DNA of 64,000 nt from Symbiodinium natans (taxonomy: Eukaryota > Sar > Dinophyceae > Suessiales > Symbiodiniaceae). Positions 10,721 to 21,037 of the stretch are shown one piece after another. The stretch spans positions 393,501 to 457,500 of the forward strand of contig CAJNDS010002376.1 in the NCBI GenBank assembly GCA_905221605.1, read 5' to 3'. The notes beneath the pieces are model-generated. The model saw nothing but the letters and a program-made list of their open reading frames with translations. It ran no database searches and was not told the DNA's origin. Numbering within the stretch: the first letter of the stretch is position 1; each line of letters opens with the position of its first letter. The translations under genes and the position numbers were made by a program.

Positions 10721-11958
10721 TGACTGCTTACTTTCGGGGCCCTCTCTCCCCCCCCCCCCCCCCTTGCTGGGCGATGACGTTTACGGAGCCCGGGGCGTTC
10801 TGCCAGCTTGAACTCCAAGTGGAAGGGGCGATGACGCTTTTCGGAGCCCCCTGCAAAGCCGGGAGAGATGGCGCCTGAGGCATGGCCCTGCTCCCGCAGA
10901 GGTCGCTCACTCACTCACTCCCCCCCTCCCTTTGGCGACCTTGCGCAAAATACGGGTATTTGAAGCGCATTTGTTTCTCTACGGGTTGCGGACTTGACCT
11001 CTAAGGTTAGACTCCGGGTTTACACTCAGTCTCGGAACCGAAACACAATGTAACAGAAAGAGCCACACAAATGGTAGAAAACGAAGTAGTTGTTTTGCAC
11101 AGTCTGTTGTTTGATTTGTAAAGAAACCGTGTAAAACCCGAGTTAAAACACCCGTTTCCTTCAAAATGAACTCCCCGGCAACCTGTGGTCCGTGGTCCGG
11201 GTGGAAGTCCTTGTTTCAACATGTTTGTGTACGGTCATGAAATGGTTTCTGCAGGTCAGAATGGGGTGGTGGCGATGTCAATGTGGAAAATGACCCCTCT
11301 GAATATCCAAGCCCTGCAAGCCCTAAATTTCCGAAATCCGTACTCAAACCAAGGCAACATGAAACATAGCAAGGAGCAGTTGAAGGCAACTTCTAACAGC
11401 CTGGGCCTAAGCGTTATACAAACCGAGTGATGGGCTTGCGCACCAAATTGCAGCAAGCTGCGTTTCGTCATCTTCTTTCACCGTATATGCTCCACCTAAA
11501 GATCTAGAATCCGGCAAGTCTGCGAAGCATTCTTGGGCCTCGCGGCTTACCTTCCGTTGGAGGTAGCAAAGCAAACCTCTTGATTTCGTCCACAGACCCG
11601 AAAGCTGCGCTAGGTTGTGTAGACCTAACAGTCTACCTTTAGCCACATTGTCTTTGAAAGGGCCCAAGCTATGACAAGCTTTCCATTGCATTTTCAAGCT
11701 TCACTAGCATGCAAATCCAGTGTGAAAAGAAGAGACGGGAGAACTCGTTCTCTTACAAGTTTGGCGGCAGAGCAATGCACGCCTGTAGCAACCATGCGGA
11801 ATCGAAGCTGACGCTCACGAGCACAGACTTGAACGGTCCAGTGAGGCCAGTGATGTCGCGAGAGTATGCAAATCGTCGAACCTCAAAGAGGTTGATGAGT
11901 GAGCATTGTCATCGACTGATCTTAGGAAAGTCTGCACTGCGAGAGCACATTGTGATGC
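10721..11958. other. No gene recognised
   Basis: A poly-C run lies at about 10749-10763 and the diverged phrase 'gatgacgctttcggagccc' occurs twice near 10770-10850. The region 11185-11430 (+) has an open frame of moderate protein character but no recognisable family. Confidence 0.35.
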
Positions 11959-12309
11959 ATGTTGATACGGTTTTTCTGTCAAGAATTGTGCACATACGCA
12001 GAACTCACCAACGTGGCCTTTTGTGATCCTGGAGCAAGTGATCTTGCAAGCCTGAATGTGCAGGAAGTTGAAGAAGTCCCTGCGTCTAAAGAGGACGATG
12101 AGGACGAAGAAGAAGTCGAGAGGCACGTCTTGTCCAAGCCGCTTGCGGTGTCCCTCTCAGGGTTTGTCTACCAAATTGGTAGAGCAAAGCTGCACTTCAG
12201 AGGCCCAAGTTCAAAGTCGCAGAAGGTGTGGTGCGGACCTTGCTTTGCAGAGCATCTTATACATGTATTCGGCTTACAGTTAACGTGTCTCTGTGATGTG
12301 ACTCGTTGA
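11959..12309 (+). CDS. Candidate exon with acidic region, unknown
   Basis: The open frame on + contains a convincing stretch from about 12028: DPGASDLASLNVQEVEEVPA, then an acidic segment (EDDEDEEEVE) and a hydrophobic/aromatic C-terminal part with a CGPC motif. Neither boundary has a clean splice signal that I can insist on. No family is recognised. The CGPC alone is not enough to call a thioredoxin-like fold. Confidence 0.25.
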   Translation: MLIRFFCQELCTYAELTNVAFCDPGASDLASLNVQEVEEVPASKEDDEDEEEVERHVLSKPLAVSLSGFVYQIGRAKLHFRGPSSKSQKVWCGPCFAEHLIHVFGLQLTCLCDVTR

Positions 12310-13981
12310 GGTCCCAGAATATGGTGTGTTGATACAATCTTCCGAACCACGATGCAAAGCGACAGCCTCAGACCAGTCGCATCATTTCCTGTTGCTGCCT
12401 GGAGTGCAAATCGTTCAGGCAAGGATATTCCACGGCGATGCGAAAGGGCCTTCCTCTGAAGAGGAGCCTGCAATGCAGATTGTTTTTGTGGGTTGAGCAC
12501 GCAGTACAGCCTGAGCAGCGATGAACGGCGAATGTTCGATCCCCCGATGCCTTTAAGGTTGGTCTGGTTTAGGGGGCAGCCCATTCGCCCGGGTGTGCAC
12601 ACATGTGCAGTTCTTGTTGTGTGGGTACTTGAGGCCGATCGTGGATATTTTTTTGTGGTGCAACACACGTAGTGTGTGCAGGGACGTGCGGAGTGGCGAG
12701 CGTCGAAGCTTTCGACGCCGAATCACGCCCCCGGCAGTTCAGCCCTGTCTTGATCCGCATGTCATCGCCATGGCTTCGACTACCTCTGCCCCGGCCTCGA
12801 CATCGTCGCCATTGCCGCCCATTAGCGTTTCGTCGCCGCCTGCATGGCGTTGCTCTTGGATGAGCGTCTTGGGCAGCCTCGATGCCCCCCTCCCGAAAGT
12901 GCCCCTCAGTGCTGGATCCGGTTCTCGACGGACTGTGCATCTCTCGCGTGCGCAGCGCTACCATGCACCAAACGAGTCTGCTTCATCGACCCTTTACGCT
13001 TTCTGTCTGAACCTAGCTGTTCAGGTAGAACTGGTCTAGAGACTCAGACGGGCACTTCTGCAATGGCCGCTCGAGCCGATGCAGGGAGTCGTGGCGAGCC
13101 TCGTGGGGGCGCTACGAGCCCAGTGGAGCCGCGGAGTGTAGTGTTCAAAGTCTAAGCAAGTCTCTAGTTCAAGCTTCAAAATCCGAGGAAGGCAAGATTC
13201 ATGTTGGTACACGCTTTCCTTTCATCCAGGGCTCAACCCATAAGGGGTCTCACGCGACCCCATCCTGAGTTCTCTACATTGTGATGGTATCTCTAGTGTA
13301 TCGCGCGAGTCGGGGTGCGAACGTTTCGAAACTTGGCTTGACTCGGAGAGCTGCTCAACCCCATGCCAGAGCAGCACGAAAGCAGCTTTGTGTTGTTAGT
13401 GTTCGTGTGCGCGCGCGCGCACGCTCTCGAGTTTTCGAGCGTTCATGGATGTAGGCGATGTAGGGTTGGTATGGGTTGGTCTTTTGTTGTAACCTTGAGT
13501 GGGGCATGGCCAGCGCAGGACTTCAACAGAGAAACGGCAGAGTATCGCGGGGCCAACCTTGCGGAGGAAACGAGAATCTTATGCGATCTTGCGTTGCTGG
13601 TGCAGAGTCAGGGATATTCAAGCCAGACAATGCTCAGAGGATGGAACCCCAAGCACTGCAGAGTTCTTCCTGGAGCAATGTGGACTTGCTGTTGGAAACC
13701 TGGATTAGACAAGCTGTTTTGTGCTGGCCAAGCTTGTTCATGTGCAATGGAGTGCCACCCTGAGATGTTGCCCATCGACGTGGACAACTGCAGTGAGGAA
13801 GAGGCTTTCCAGGCCCGACAGCCCGGTCAGCATACCTCAGAGAAGTTGAGAAGTTTTAGTTTGTCACTACGAGGCCATTAGAATTCACATGGAGTCCAAG
13901 GGTCAGTTCTTCAATTACCTCAGGCCAGGCTTTGTTTAAGCTCTTGTCCCAAAAGTAACATGCATCGTGTTGCGCAAGCAG
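12310..13981. other. Probable introns with weak exon-like frames
   Basis: Frames at 12770-13040 (Ser/Pro/Ala-rich) and 13500-13880 (contains FNRETAEYRGANLAEETRIL) look partly coding but I cannot fix their boundaries or family. A CG alternating run, about (GC)9, lies near 13406-13424 (Z-DNA-prone). Confidence 0.3.
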
Positions 13982-14078
13982 GTCCGAGGAAGACTTGATG
14001 CGCGAGGAGCAGGAAAAGCAGGCAAGACTGGAGGAGGAACGCGACGTGCAAGAGGCACGCGACAAGAAGGACAGCTAG
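13982..14078 (+). CDS. Candidate coiled-coil exon 1
   Basis: The frame opens after a GCAAGCAG|G acceptor and encodes a highly charged segment (SEEDLMREEQEKQARLEEER) with heptad-like spacing, running to a stop at 14076-14078. The true 3' boundary is probably an internal donor. The composition matches a coiled coil. It is probably part of the same transcript as the next charged exon at 14185. The protein is not identifiable. Confidence 0.42.
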
Positions 14079-14184
14079 CGACTGTTCTTATGAAGATGCA
14101 TGGCTTGTCGTGCCAAGCTGAAAAGAAAAGTAGGACGTATATCTACGAAAACTGGATGAAACGGCAAGCGAGCTGTGATTGCAG

Positions 14185-14250
14185 GAGCTTGGGCAGAAGG
14201 AAACCGCCCTGCGCGAAAAACTCGCTGATGAAGAAGAGTCGCGACGCAGG
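14185..14250 (+). CDS. Candidate coiled-coil exon 2 (GC donor)
   Basis: The frame runs from GATTGCAG|GAG to CGCAGG|GCAAGC, a good example of the non-canonical GC donor used in dinoflagellates. It encodes a charged helix (LGQKETALREKLADEEESRR) continuing the style of the exon at 13982. A third similar stretch (NEAAHLEAEARML) follows in a frame at about 14360-14405. Together these suggest a multi-exon coiled-coil protein. Confidence 0.42.
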
Positions 14251-14405
14251 GCAAGCCCTCACAGTTTAGTCAGACCATGGCTTTGCGGATGTTTGTGCCC
14301 CCAGAGCTAAGCAGCACTGGATGTGTAAACATGAGTGTGCCGGAACGCGTGAGGTCATTGCGCGGAACGAGGCGGCGCACTTGGAGGCGGAGGCCAGGAT
14401 GCTGG

Positions 14406-15186
14406 ATTTCGCTGTTTTCTCTTTGCATCCGGTTGAGCTTCTGCACATGTTATGTCTTGGTGTGCTCTGGGTCTTGTGCTCGATGAAGAAGCACTGCGGT
14501 TTACGTGGCGCATGGTCCCCGGTATGCGAGTATACAGCATAGCCAGAAAAATATGCAGAACAACACCCCCACGATTGTGAAAGGTATGCACGACAGGTAT
14601 GCACGTGGTATGCAGATACAGGAGAATACAAGAGCCATGTTTGGCAGATACCGCGGCAGGCGGTGAATGGCACCGCTCTCGACTGCAGAATGCTCGCAGA
14701 ATGGCCATCAAGCGCTGGACAGTATCAGCCAAGAGCAAACCGGCGTGCATCACAATGGCTGCCTGGCTTGGACAACGCAGATTTAAGAAACGAACAATCG
14801 CCGGGCATGTGGTGCATTCGCATCCCGGCATTTCCTCCCTTGTCTTGTGCCAGAAATACCCTTAGGACTCACGTCAAGATGCATCAATGGCAAGTTGGTA
14901 CACGCTGTTGCCAAGTGATCCATGATCATGCTCCTAATTACAGCCCCGGCCTGAAGTGAGGTAAAGCAGTCCTTTCTTGCATTCTGCTGTCGAGAGTGAA
15001 AGAGTTTTTATTGTGTCGTCAGCCTTTCGCATGCCCAGTGTTATGCAGAAGAGCACATATCGGCTTTTGGAGTAGTTTGGATTAACTTGTAGCTTGTTTT
15101 GTCGGATGTGTCAGTTGCTTGTTGCGTGAAGTCAAGGGGAAGTTTCCCTTTTGCTTCTCAGTCCCTGTGGGTGTTTTCAGGACCGC
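14406..15186. other. No firm gene; upstream of the transporter
   Basis: A frame at 14599-14865 contains a basic segment but is not recognisable. Just before the transporter, TGTTTTCAG|GACC at 15180 is a good acceptor, so the transporter may have an upstream exon here. Confidence 0.3.
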
Positions 15187-16515
15187 ATGTGCCACCAAGG
15201 ACGTTTGGCAGAATCAGTGGCCAGCGGCAAAGACGGAAAACCCACAGGGCAAGCTCAAGCTGACGGACATGACATGCAGAGACAGAAGCAAGTGCTGCTG
15301 CTGCAAGCCAGCGCTGCACTGCAAACTTTCTGTAACTCCCTCATTCACTCCGATGTATCTGTGCTTCTTCTGGAAGTGTGTCAGCAGGATGCGCACAGCT
15401 TTACCCAGTGGTCCATGTGCCAGAGAACTGCAGAGTCATTTCTGGACTTTCTGGCAACGCCGGCGGTTTGTGTGCTTGCAGATGCCTATGGACGGCGACC
15501 TCTGCTCCTCCTTACGGGGCCCCTTGAACTGTGTGGATGGTCTGTGATAGGGGCATTGGTGCCTCGAACTCTCACTTCCAAGCCTTTAGTTGCTTTCATG
15601 AAGGCTTTGTCTTCGGTCACAAGCACTGCCTTTTTGACGGTGAGCAGTTCTGCTCAATCAGACCTGCTACAACATCGGCCAAAAGACTTGGCGGATGCAA
15701 TTGCAACCGGCCAGTCTTATGTAGGCCTTGCTGTTGTTGGAGCGCCACTACTGTCGATATTGCTTCGTAGAAACTTTGGAGCTCACGCGCCCTTCTGGAT
15801 GGCAGGCGTTCTGAGCAGCATTATTCTTGCTACCGTTCTCTCGGTTCCAGAGACTCTGGAGACTTCTGGACGTAGAAGGATCGAGCTTCACAAGTTTAAT
15901 CCGCTTGAATCAGCAACGCTCCTATTTCGACAGGGCTCCAACTTGGCACATTTGGCCTTGATGTACTCGATGCAATGCGTGACACGCTGTGTGGATGCCT
16001 ATTTGCACACCTTCATGGAACTGCGACTTGGCTGGGGCCGCACCCAGATGTCCAAGCTTCTTAGCTTCTGGGGCTTCTGCGTTTTCCTCGGTAGCAACTT
16101 GCTTCGGAAAGCATTGAAGCGATTTTCAGCTCGAAGAATCGTCCTTGCTGGTACACTATTCAGCGCAGCCGACCTTGCCCTTCGAGGGCTTACGCATCGT
16201 TGGTGGCACTTGCCAGCAGCTTTGGTGTTGGGCCTTCCAGGAATAAGTGTCGAATCTGCCATGCGAGCAATGCTCACATCTGCTGTGCGAGACCAGTGCC
16301 CAACACTGGGTGGAGCAACGACACAGGCTGCACTAAAAATGCAGCAAACTCTGACATGTGCTGTAGTGGGCTCTCCTCTGATCGGCCAAGCATTCGCCTG
16401 GTGGCTGCGGCAGCCGAGAAAGGTAAGCAGTGGATTCGTTGCAACGCACTACGTGACGGCAAGCCTCTGTAGTCTTCTAGCACATGCTTTACTTCAGTCT
16501 TATGTGCCCGCATGA
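15187..16515 (+). CDS. MFS transporter, 12 membrane helices
   Basis: A single open frame of 442 codons from the first in-frame ATG encodes a polytopic membrane protein with about 12 hydrophobic segments. The first is near residues 36-62. ADAYGRRPLL at 98-107, between helices 2 and 3, is the classic major-facilitator motif A (G-x-L/A-D-x-x-G-R-R/K). Helix 6 ends in SVPETLE (219-225), the usual PET motif before the central loop. GSPLIGQAFA in helix 11 resembles antiporter motif C. Length and layout fit a drug/tetracycline-type or organic-solute MFS porter at a cell or organelle membrane; the substrate cannot be inferred. The open frame extends upstream to about 15151, and an acceptor at 15180 suggests an extra 5' exon. 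A GTAAGC within the 3' part (after RQPRK) is probably not used, because the frame continues through a good twelfth helix. Confidence 0.82.
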   Translation: MCHQGRLAESVASGKDGKPTGQAQADGHDMQRQKQVLLLQASAALQTFCNSLIHSDVSVLLLEVCQQDAHSFTQWSMCQRTAESFLDFLATPAVCVLADAYGRRPLLLLTGPLELCGWSVIGALVPRTLTSKPLVAFMKALSSVTSTAFLTVSSSAQSDLLQHRPKDLADAIATGQSYVGLAVVGAPLLSILLRRNFGAHAPFWMAGVLSSIILATVLSVPETLETSGRRRIELHKFNPLESATLLFRQGSNLAHLALMYSMQCVTRCVDAYLHTFMELRLGWGRTQMSKLLSFWGFCVFLGSNLLRKALKRFSARRIVLAGTLFSAADLALRGLTHRWWHLPAALVLGLPGISVESAMRAMLTSAVRDQCPTLGGATTQAALKMQQTLTCAVVGSPLIGQAFAWWLRQPRKVSSGFVATHYVTASLCSLLAHALLQSYVPA

Positions 16516-17152
16516 GTTTTGTTCGCAACACCCTCTGAAATTGATGTTTTTGAGCGAAATGCTCAGAGTGACTACATCGCAGAGGTTGCGCAGTCAATGG
16601 TCAAGAAGACCAATGTACAGAGGAAAGGCTGTTCTCGTTGCAAGACCAGAGTAGTACCGGAGTGCGGAGGAGCATCATTTGAAAGATCGCCGATGTACAG
16701 CGTTGCAAGTGGAGATCAAACATTGGGCTGCACTTTATCGAGGCGCAGCCGCTCCGGCAGTACCTGATGCAATCCCGACATGTTTCAGCATGTTTAGCAT
16801 GTTGCAACAGCTTCATGGGAGTCTGCAGACAAGTTGAGCTGAGATGACAGGGCGCATGTCGTTCCAACTCTTACAGCTGGTCTTACGGAGGCAGGTGGAC
16901 TAACCACATCTTAGCATATGGTGCTTCTGAACACATGCTGATGCGCAAACTTGCTACTTGTTGCCATGACAAAGTGGCAAAGTAACGAAGTGTTTGGTTC
17001 GTTTTCGGTTGGATAAGTCTTAAGGCACTGTGCTGCTCACAGTGTGCTGGAGATGGGGATGTGTTGGTCTGTTGGTCTACCGCAGTCCAAATCTGCTGCA
17101 TGACGGGTAAATCCATACCAGGTGAAGCTACACGATTTCAATCGACTTTGGG
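16516..17152. other. No gene recognised
   Basis: A frame at 16519-16767 contains a segment with protein-like composition (EIDVFERNAQSDYIAEVAQS) directly after the transporter stop, but it has no recognised domain. The first helix expected of a Dpy-30 motif was not found here. Confidence 0.3.
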
Positions 17153-17359
17153 ATGCTGTGGACCTCTGTGTGTCCCGAGCATTGTGAGGTTTGCAAGGAA
17201 CAGCCGGAAGACCCAATCGAGTTCTTGGCACAGTACTTGCTCCTCGGTCCGTTTCAGCTTGCACAAGAGCATGACTGTATGAAATCATTATCTGCAATCG
17301 CAGTGGGAACATGCTTCAAATGTCTGAGGTTTGCGCATGCCCAGGACAGCAGTGGTTGA
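17153..17359 (+). CDS. Exon with Dpy-30 motif
   Basis: Codons at 17189-17260 read VCKEQPEDPIEFLAQYLLLG. This matches the second half of the Dpy-30 dimerisation motif, whose hallmark is RPEDPIEFLAxYLL. Dpy-30 motifs form a helix-turn-helix dimer that docks onto AKAP-type or Set1/COMPASS partners and occur in ciliary proteins such as adenylate kinase 7 and NDK5 relatives. A possible acceptor, TGTGAG|GTTT, lies at 17188/17189; a donor could be CTCCTCG|GTCC near 17257. The first helix should be on an upstream exon that I did not find. The frame downstream of the motif to 17359 may be intron read-through. Confidence 0.6.
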   Translation: MLWTSVCPEHCEVCKEQPEDPIEFLAQYLLLGPFQLAQEHDCMKSLSAIAVGTCFKCLRFAHAQDSSG

Positions 17360-18043
17360 CTTCCGCTGCCATAGATTTTGAGGCAGACAAATGTCATATG
17401 AATTTGCTGTCTGAAGTGCAGGAAGTACAATCAATTGACAGCTGAACGGTGCAAGCAACATTACCTCAGTGTTGAGTGGATTGTCTAGGATCTTTGCTGT
17501 GTAATATGCACGGCGATGTTTCACATCATAGCCACTACCATCGTCAGTTCTTGTAAGGAGGACCATAGAAGGACCATGGATCATCTGAGCTACCGGTTGT
17601 GGCTAGTTTCACAGGATATGGACTCAGGCGCCGGTGCAATGCCATGCTCGAGTGCCATAGCTCAAACAAGTTTTTATGCTCTTGGCAGCCACGCTGACGC
17701 GACATGGCACGACGACCATGATACATCCATGTGCAAGGCGGCTGTTGCAGGCTCTGCACATTAGAATCACTCAGAATGTTTTCGTCTCTGCACCCAGCAG
17801 CCAATGTACCCACTGCAGCTTGAGGCCGGGAAGCCGGGAAGCTTGTCACGACAGCAGTCTCGTTGCTGAGGGTTGTCAAAGGAGACCTCGGGTGCCCCTC
17901 GGGTGCCAGTTGGGTTCACTGATCTTGTTTGATGTCGTCCATTGCGCGGAGGCAAGTCCGACAAGTCCGCATGTGCAAGCCCCGCGATCTGCCCAGGCAA
18001 GAGGTTTACTGTGTACCAAGTTTACTCCAAGTTTCGAGCTTTC
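17360..18043. other. No gene recognised; 5' flank of PPR gene
   Basis: Nothing is assignable before the PPR frame. The PPR frame is open upstream of its first ATG back to about 17921, and CTGCCCAG|GCAAGAGG at 17998 would be a plausible acceptor for an upstream exon carrying a targeting peptide. Confidence 0.35.
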
Positions 18044-21037
18044 ATGGCCAGCTGGCAGGATCTTGGGAAGGTCATTGCGGCCCATGGGCGCCAGAAGTTG
18101 TGGCAAAAGAGCTTAGATCTCTTTACCGAGGCATCCCGAACTAGCATCGAACAGAATGTGATTTTGCTCAACACTGTACTATCTGCCTGTCAGCGGGCTG
18201 CCAAGTGGCAGGCAGGACTTCATTTGGCTGTTCATGCCTTCGAGTGGTCACTCCAAGCAGACATCATCTCTTACAACACGGTGGCAGTTGCTTGTGCTGC
18301 TTGCGCTGGCACCCTTGCATCATCTTCCTGGCAAGCGGCACTGTCGACGTTGATGTGTGCGCAGAACAGTCTGTTGCAGTTGGACGTGCGTAGCTTCACA
18401 GCCCTCATGCAGGGATGCATTCCATTGGGTGACTGGCAAGCTTGTCTGGACTTCCTGAGGCATATGTTGCGCAAGAAGCTGGATGTTGACGCTTTTGCGT
18501 GCGGAGCTGCAGTCGCGGCATGTGATCTCCCAGGTCAATGGGCATGGGCGTTGCACCTATTGCAGTCTTGTGGAGCACCAAGCTTTGGAACGGACAGCTC
18601 TGATAACATGGCTGGCAATGCTGGCAACTGGCAAGTTCCTGTGGCGACGACCATCAGCATCTGTGGCCGTGCCAGCAAGTGGGAATCCAGCTTACAACTT
18701 TTGCAGGATATTGAGTCCGCGTTTACACCAAACGTGGTGGTGTTCAGTGCAGCAATCAGCTCCGCAGAGAAAGGGTCCATTTGGCAAGCAGCAGGGGAAA
18801 TCATGAGCCGCATGCGAAGATCCACGATACTTGCGAATGTTATTGTTTACACGACCGCCTTGAGTGGTCTGGACAAGGCGGGCAAGTGGGAGATGGTTTT
18901 CAATATGTTTGCGGAGATGGTTGATGCGCACATCATGCCGACAGCTGTAACCTTTGATGTGCTTCTACGAGCTTGCCAACATTCTCCAGGTTGGGAGTAT
19001 GCTTTTCACATCCTAGATTCCATGATGCCAGACTTCAACGTCTCACCAACCCTAAGATCAATCAATGCAGTGCTGGGTGTTTTAGAAGCCGAGCTTCAAT
19101 GGTCGCTGTGTATCCACATGCTAAATGCTGCCTCAACCTGTGATATTGCAAGCTATAGCATTGTTGCAAGTACGTGTGAAAAGAGCAGTGCCTGGCATGC
19201 TGCGGTGGCTATCTGCGAACGAGCAGAAGATCTACGCCTCAAATCTGATGAAGTCTCCATGGGAGTTCTCATCTCCGCATGGGAGAAGGGTCGCGATTGG
19301 CAGATGGCTATCAACACCTTGATGAGGATGCTAGATCAGTTGCTACAACCCAGCACAATCGCTTTTGCAGCAACCTTACGTGCATGCCAAGCATGTGGAT
19401 GCTGGGAAGCTGCTCTGAGCGTTCTTAGCATGGTGCCGAGCCCGGGTTGGACTAGTGGATTATGCAATCCTGCTATGGGGGCCTGTGCCTCAGGCCAGCA
19501 GTGGGAAAGGGCACTCAGTTTGTTCGTCGCGGCGCACACCTTGCAGGCTGATATGGTGACTTTGACGACTGTGATGTCGGCTTGCGAAGCAGGCTTGAAG
19601 TGGCAGCGGGCCATCAGTGTCCTCAACAGAGCCGTTACAGAGTCCCTGCTGCCAGACCCCACCGCCTTGAACGTGGCCATCTCCAGCTGCGCAACGGTGC
19701 AGAACTGGTGGGCAGCCTTGGCGCTGCTGCAGAGTGGGCAGCGCGGGCAGCGCGAGCAGCGCGAGCAGCGCCAGCAGCGGGGGCAGAGTGGAATGGCCTC
19801 CAACATATGGGATGCGCAAGACGAGCAGGATGTACACGACATCCATTGGCCGGATGTGGTGTCGTACAATGCTGTCCTCGGCTCCTGCAAGCAGGTAGAG
19901 AGCTGGCATCTAGCACTCGAGTTGTTGCACGACATGTTGCAAGGTAGTCTGCTGCCTGATCTTACATCTTTTCATGGCGTACTTGAAGCTTGTGCGTGTG
20001 GACAGGCATGGGAGCTATCCCTGTCTGTCTTGCATGAACTCCAAACCTTAGAACTACCTTCTGGAATTGCCATCAACTTGGCCGCTTCCGCCTGCAAGGA
20101 AGCTGCAAAGTACGCAAAAGCGGGAGCCCTGCTTGAGGCCGCCCTGGCCCAGCATACTTTCTCCGGCGACCCAGTGACTTTGCAAGTTGCGCTGGATGTA
20201 GCTGAAGCTGGCGGAGCTGAAGCCGGCTTCTTTGGAATTCAGGCCATGCCTTGCCTGGAAGCTTTAACCTCGTGGGCCAGTGGGCAACTGGCCATGATGC
20301 AGAAGCAGAAGCAAGCTACACTACCGCCACGACTCTCTGAGATGCATGAAGCCGGCCAGGCAGTGGTGGCCGCGGAGATCTTGCAGTGGCATGGTCATAT
20401 GCATGAGAACTTTTTGGCACAATTTGTCCGCATTGTGGGACAGCCGGCCCAACGAGAGTTGCAGCTCCTGTGTAATCCTGAGCTCCGATGTGACAAGCAT
20501 CAGACAAGACTCCACAACAGGATTCTCGAGCGGCAGTTCGGCTTGAGTCCCTCCTTTTGCAAAAAAGTTTTGTCTTTCCTAGGCATGCACGATCCGGAAT
20601 CTGTTGAGATGTGGCTTGGCTATCCGCGGTCTGCAACAAGAAGATGCTCGCAGCATGCCTCCACTTCAGAAGATCCGACATCTAAACATTTGGCTGCATG
20701 GGCTTCATGGGCTTTTCTGAGTTCTTATCCAACAGCATGCCGTGCTCGTTGTCATGGATATGTCGCCTCAGACGACGCAAAGCAGTCGCTGCGCCCGGTT
20801 CAGGTTCAGCACGATCGCAGACCACACTCAGAGCGACAACTGCTGCTGGCGCTCGCGGTTGCCGTTGGGAAAACAGAAATGACACGCTTGGCAGAATGTG
20901 CTCTTCACAGAAATGTGCTCTTTGAGAAAGTGCTCTTTCTCTCTCCGGGTTTTCGACATAATATGCATCCTTTGGTTTGGTGGTTTGCTTTCGGCTCAAA
21001 TCTGTCAATCGGGCTCCAGCTTTGGAATTCAATGTGA
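18044..21037 (+). CDS. Pentatricopeptide repeat (PPR) protein, about 19 repeats
   Basis: A 997-codon frame from the first in-frame ATG. From about residue 22 to 720 it is built of about 19 helical-pair repeats of 31-40 residues. Each has a form like xxxVxxxNxxLSACQRAAKWQ, ending in Trp plus a small/polar residue (NTVLSACQRAAKW, AAISSAEKGSIW, TTVMSACEAGLKW, NAVLGSCKQVESW). This is the P-class PPR consensus in the Trp-terminated style common in dinoflagellates; such proteins bind organellar RNA and direct its processing or editing. One repeat (about residues 555-600) is expanded by an in-frame Gln/Arg/Gly minisatellite. The tail (721-997) has no PPRs but contains HSERQLLLALAVAV at 928-941, resembling the HxE zinc/proton-shuttle motif of DYW-type deaminases. 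The end after about residue 943 is probably intron read-through. Confidence 0.85.
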   Translation: MASWQDLGKVIAAHGRQKLWQKSLDLFTEASRTSIEQNVILLNTVLSACQRAAKWQAGLHLAVHAFEWSLQADIISYNTVAVACAACAGTLASSSWQAALSTLMCAQNSLLQLDVRSFTALMQGCIPLGDWQACLDFLRHMLRKKLDVDAFACGAAVAACDLPGQWAWALHLLQSCGAPSFGTDSSDNMAGNAGNWQVPVATTISICGRASKWESSLQLLQDIESAFTPNVVVFSAAISSAEKGSIWQAAGEIMSRMRRSTILANVIVYTTALSGLDKAGKWEMVFNMFAEMVDAHIMPTAVTFDVLLRACQHSPGWEYAFHILDSMMPDFNVSPTLRSINAVLGVLEAELQWSLCIHMLNAASTCDIASYSIVASTCEKSSAWHAAVAICERAEDLRLKSDEVSMGVLISAWEKGRDWQMAINTLMRMLDQLLQPSTIAFAATLRACQACGCWEAALSVLSMVPSPGWTSGLCNPAMGACASGQQWERALSLFVAAHTLQADMVTLTTVMSACEAGLKWQRAISVLNRAVTESLLPDPTALNVAISSCATVQNWWAALALLQSGQRGQREQREQRQQRGQSGMASNIWDAQDEQDVHDIHWPDVVSYNAVLGSCKQVESWHLALELLHDMLQGSLLPDLTSFHGVLEACACGQAWELSLSVLHELQTLELPSGIAINLAASACKEAAKYAKAGALLEAALAQHTFSGDPVTLQVALDVAEAGGAEAGFFGIQAMPCLEALTSWASGQLAMMQKQKQATLPPRLSEMHEAGQAVVAAEILQWHGHMHENFLAQFVRIVGQPAQRELQLLCNPELRCDKHQTRLHNRILERQFGLSPSFCKKVLSFLGMHDPESVEMWLGYPRSATRRCSQHASTSEDPTSKHLAAWASWAFLSSYPTACRARCHGYVASDDAKQSLRPVQVQHDRRPHSERQLLLALAVAVGKTEMTRLAECALHRNVLFEKVLFLSPGFRHNMHPLVWWFAFGSNLSIGLQLWNSM
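19739..19786 (+). repeat. In-frame 9-bp minisatellite inside PPR gene
   Basis: Five imperfect copies of CAGCGCGAG-like units. A period of 9 keeps the frame open and encodes repeated Gln-Arg-(Glu/Gly) triplets (GQREQREQRQQRG) in the loop of one PPR unit. Confidence 0.9.

Noticed and set aside
10728-10914. Frames across the poly-C run
   Set aside because: Low-complexity sequence; no conserved protein features on either strand.
12190-12260. CGPC as a thioredoxin active site
   Set aside because: The surrounding residues lack the thioredoxin strand pattern (no WAxWCGPC-like context).
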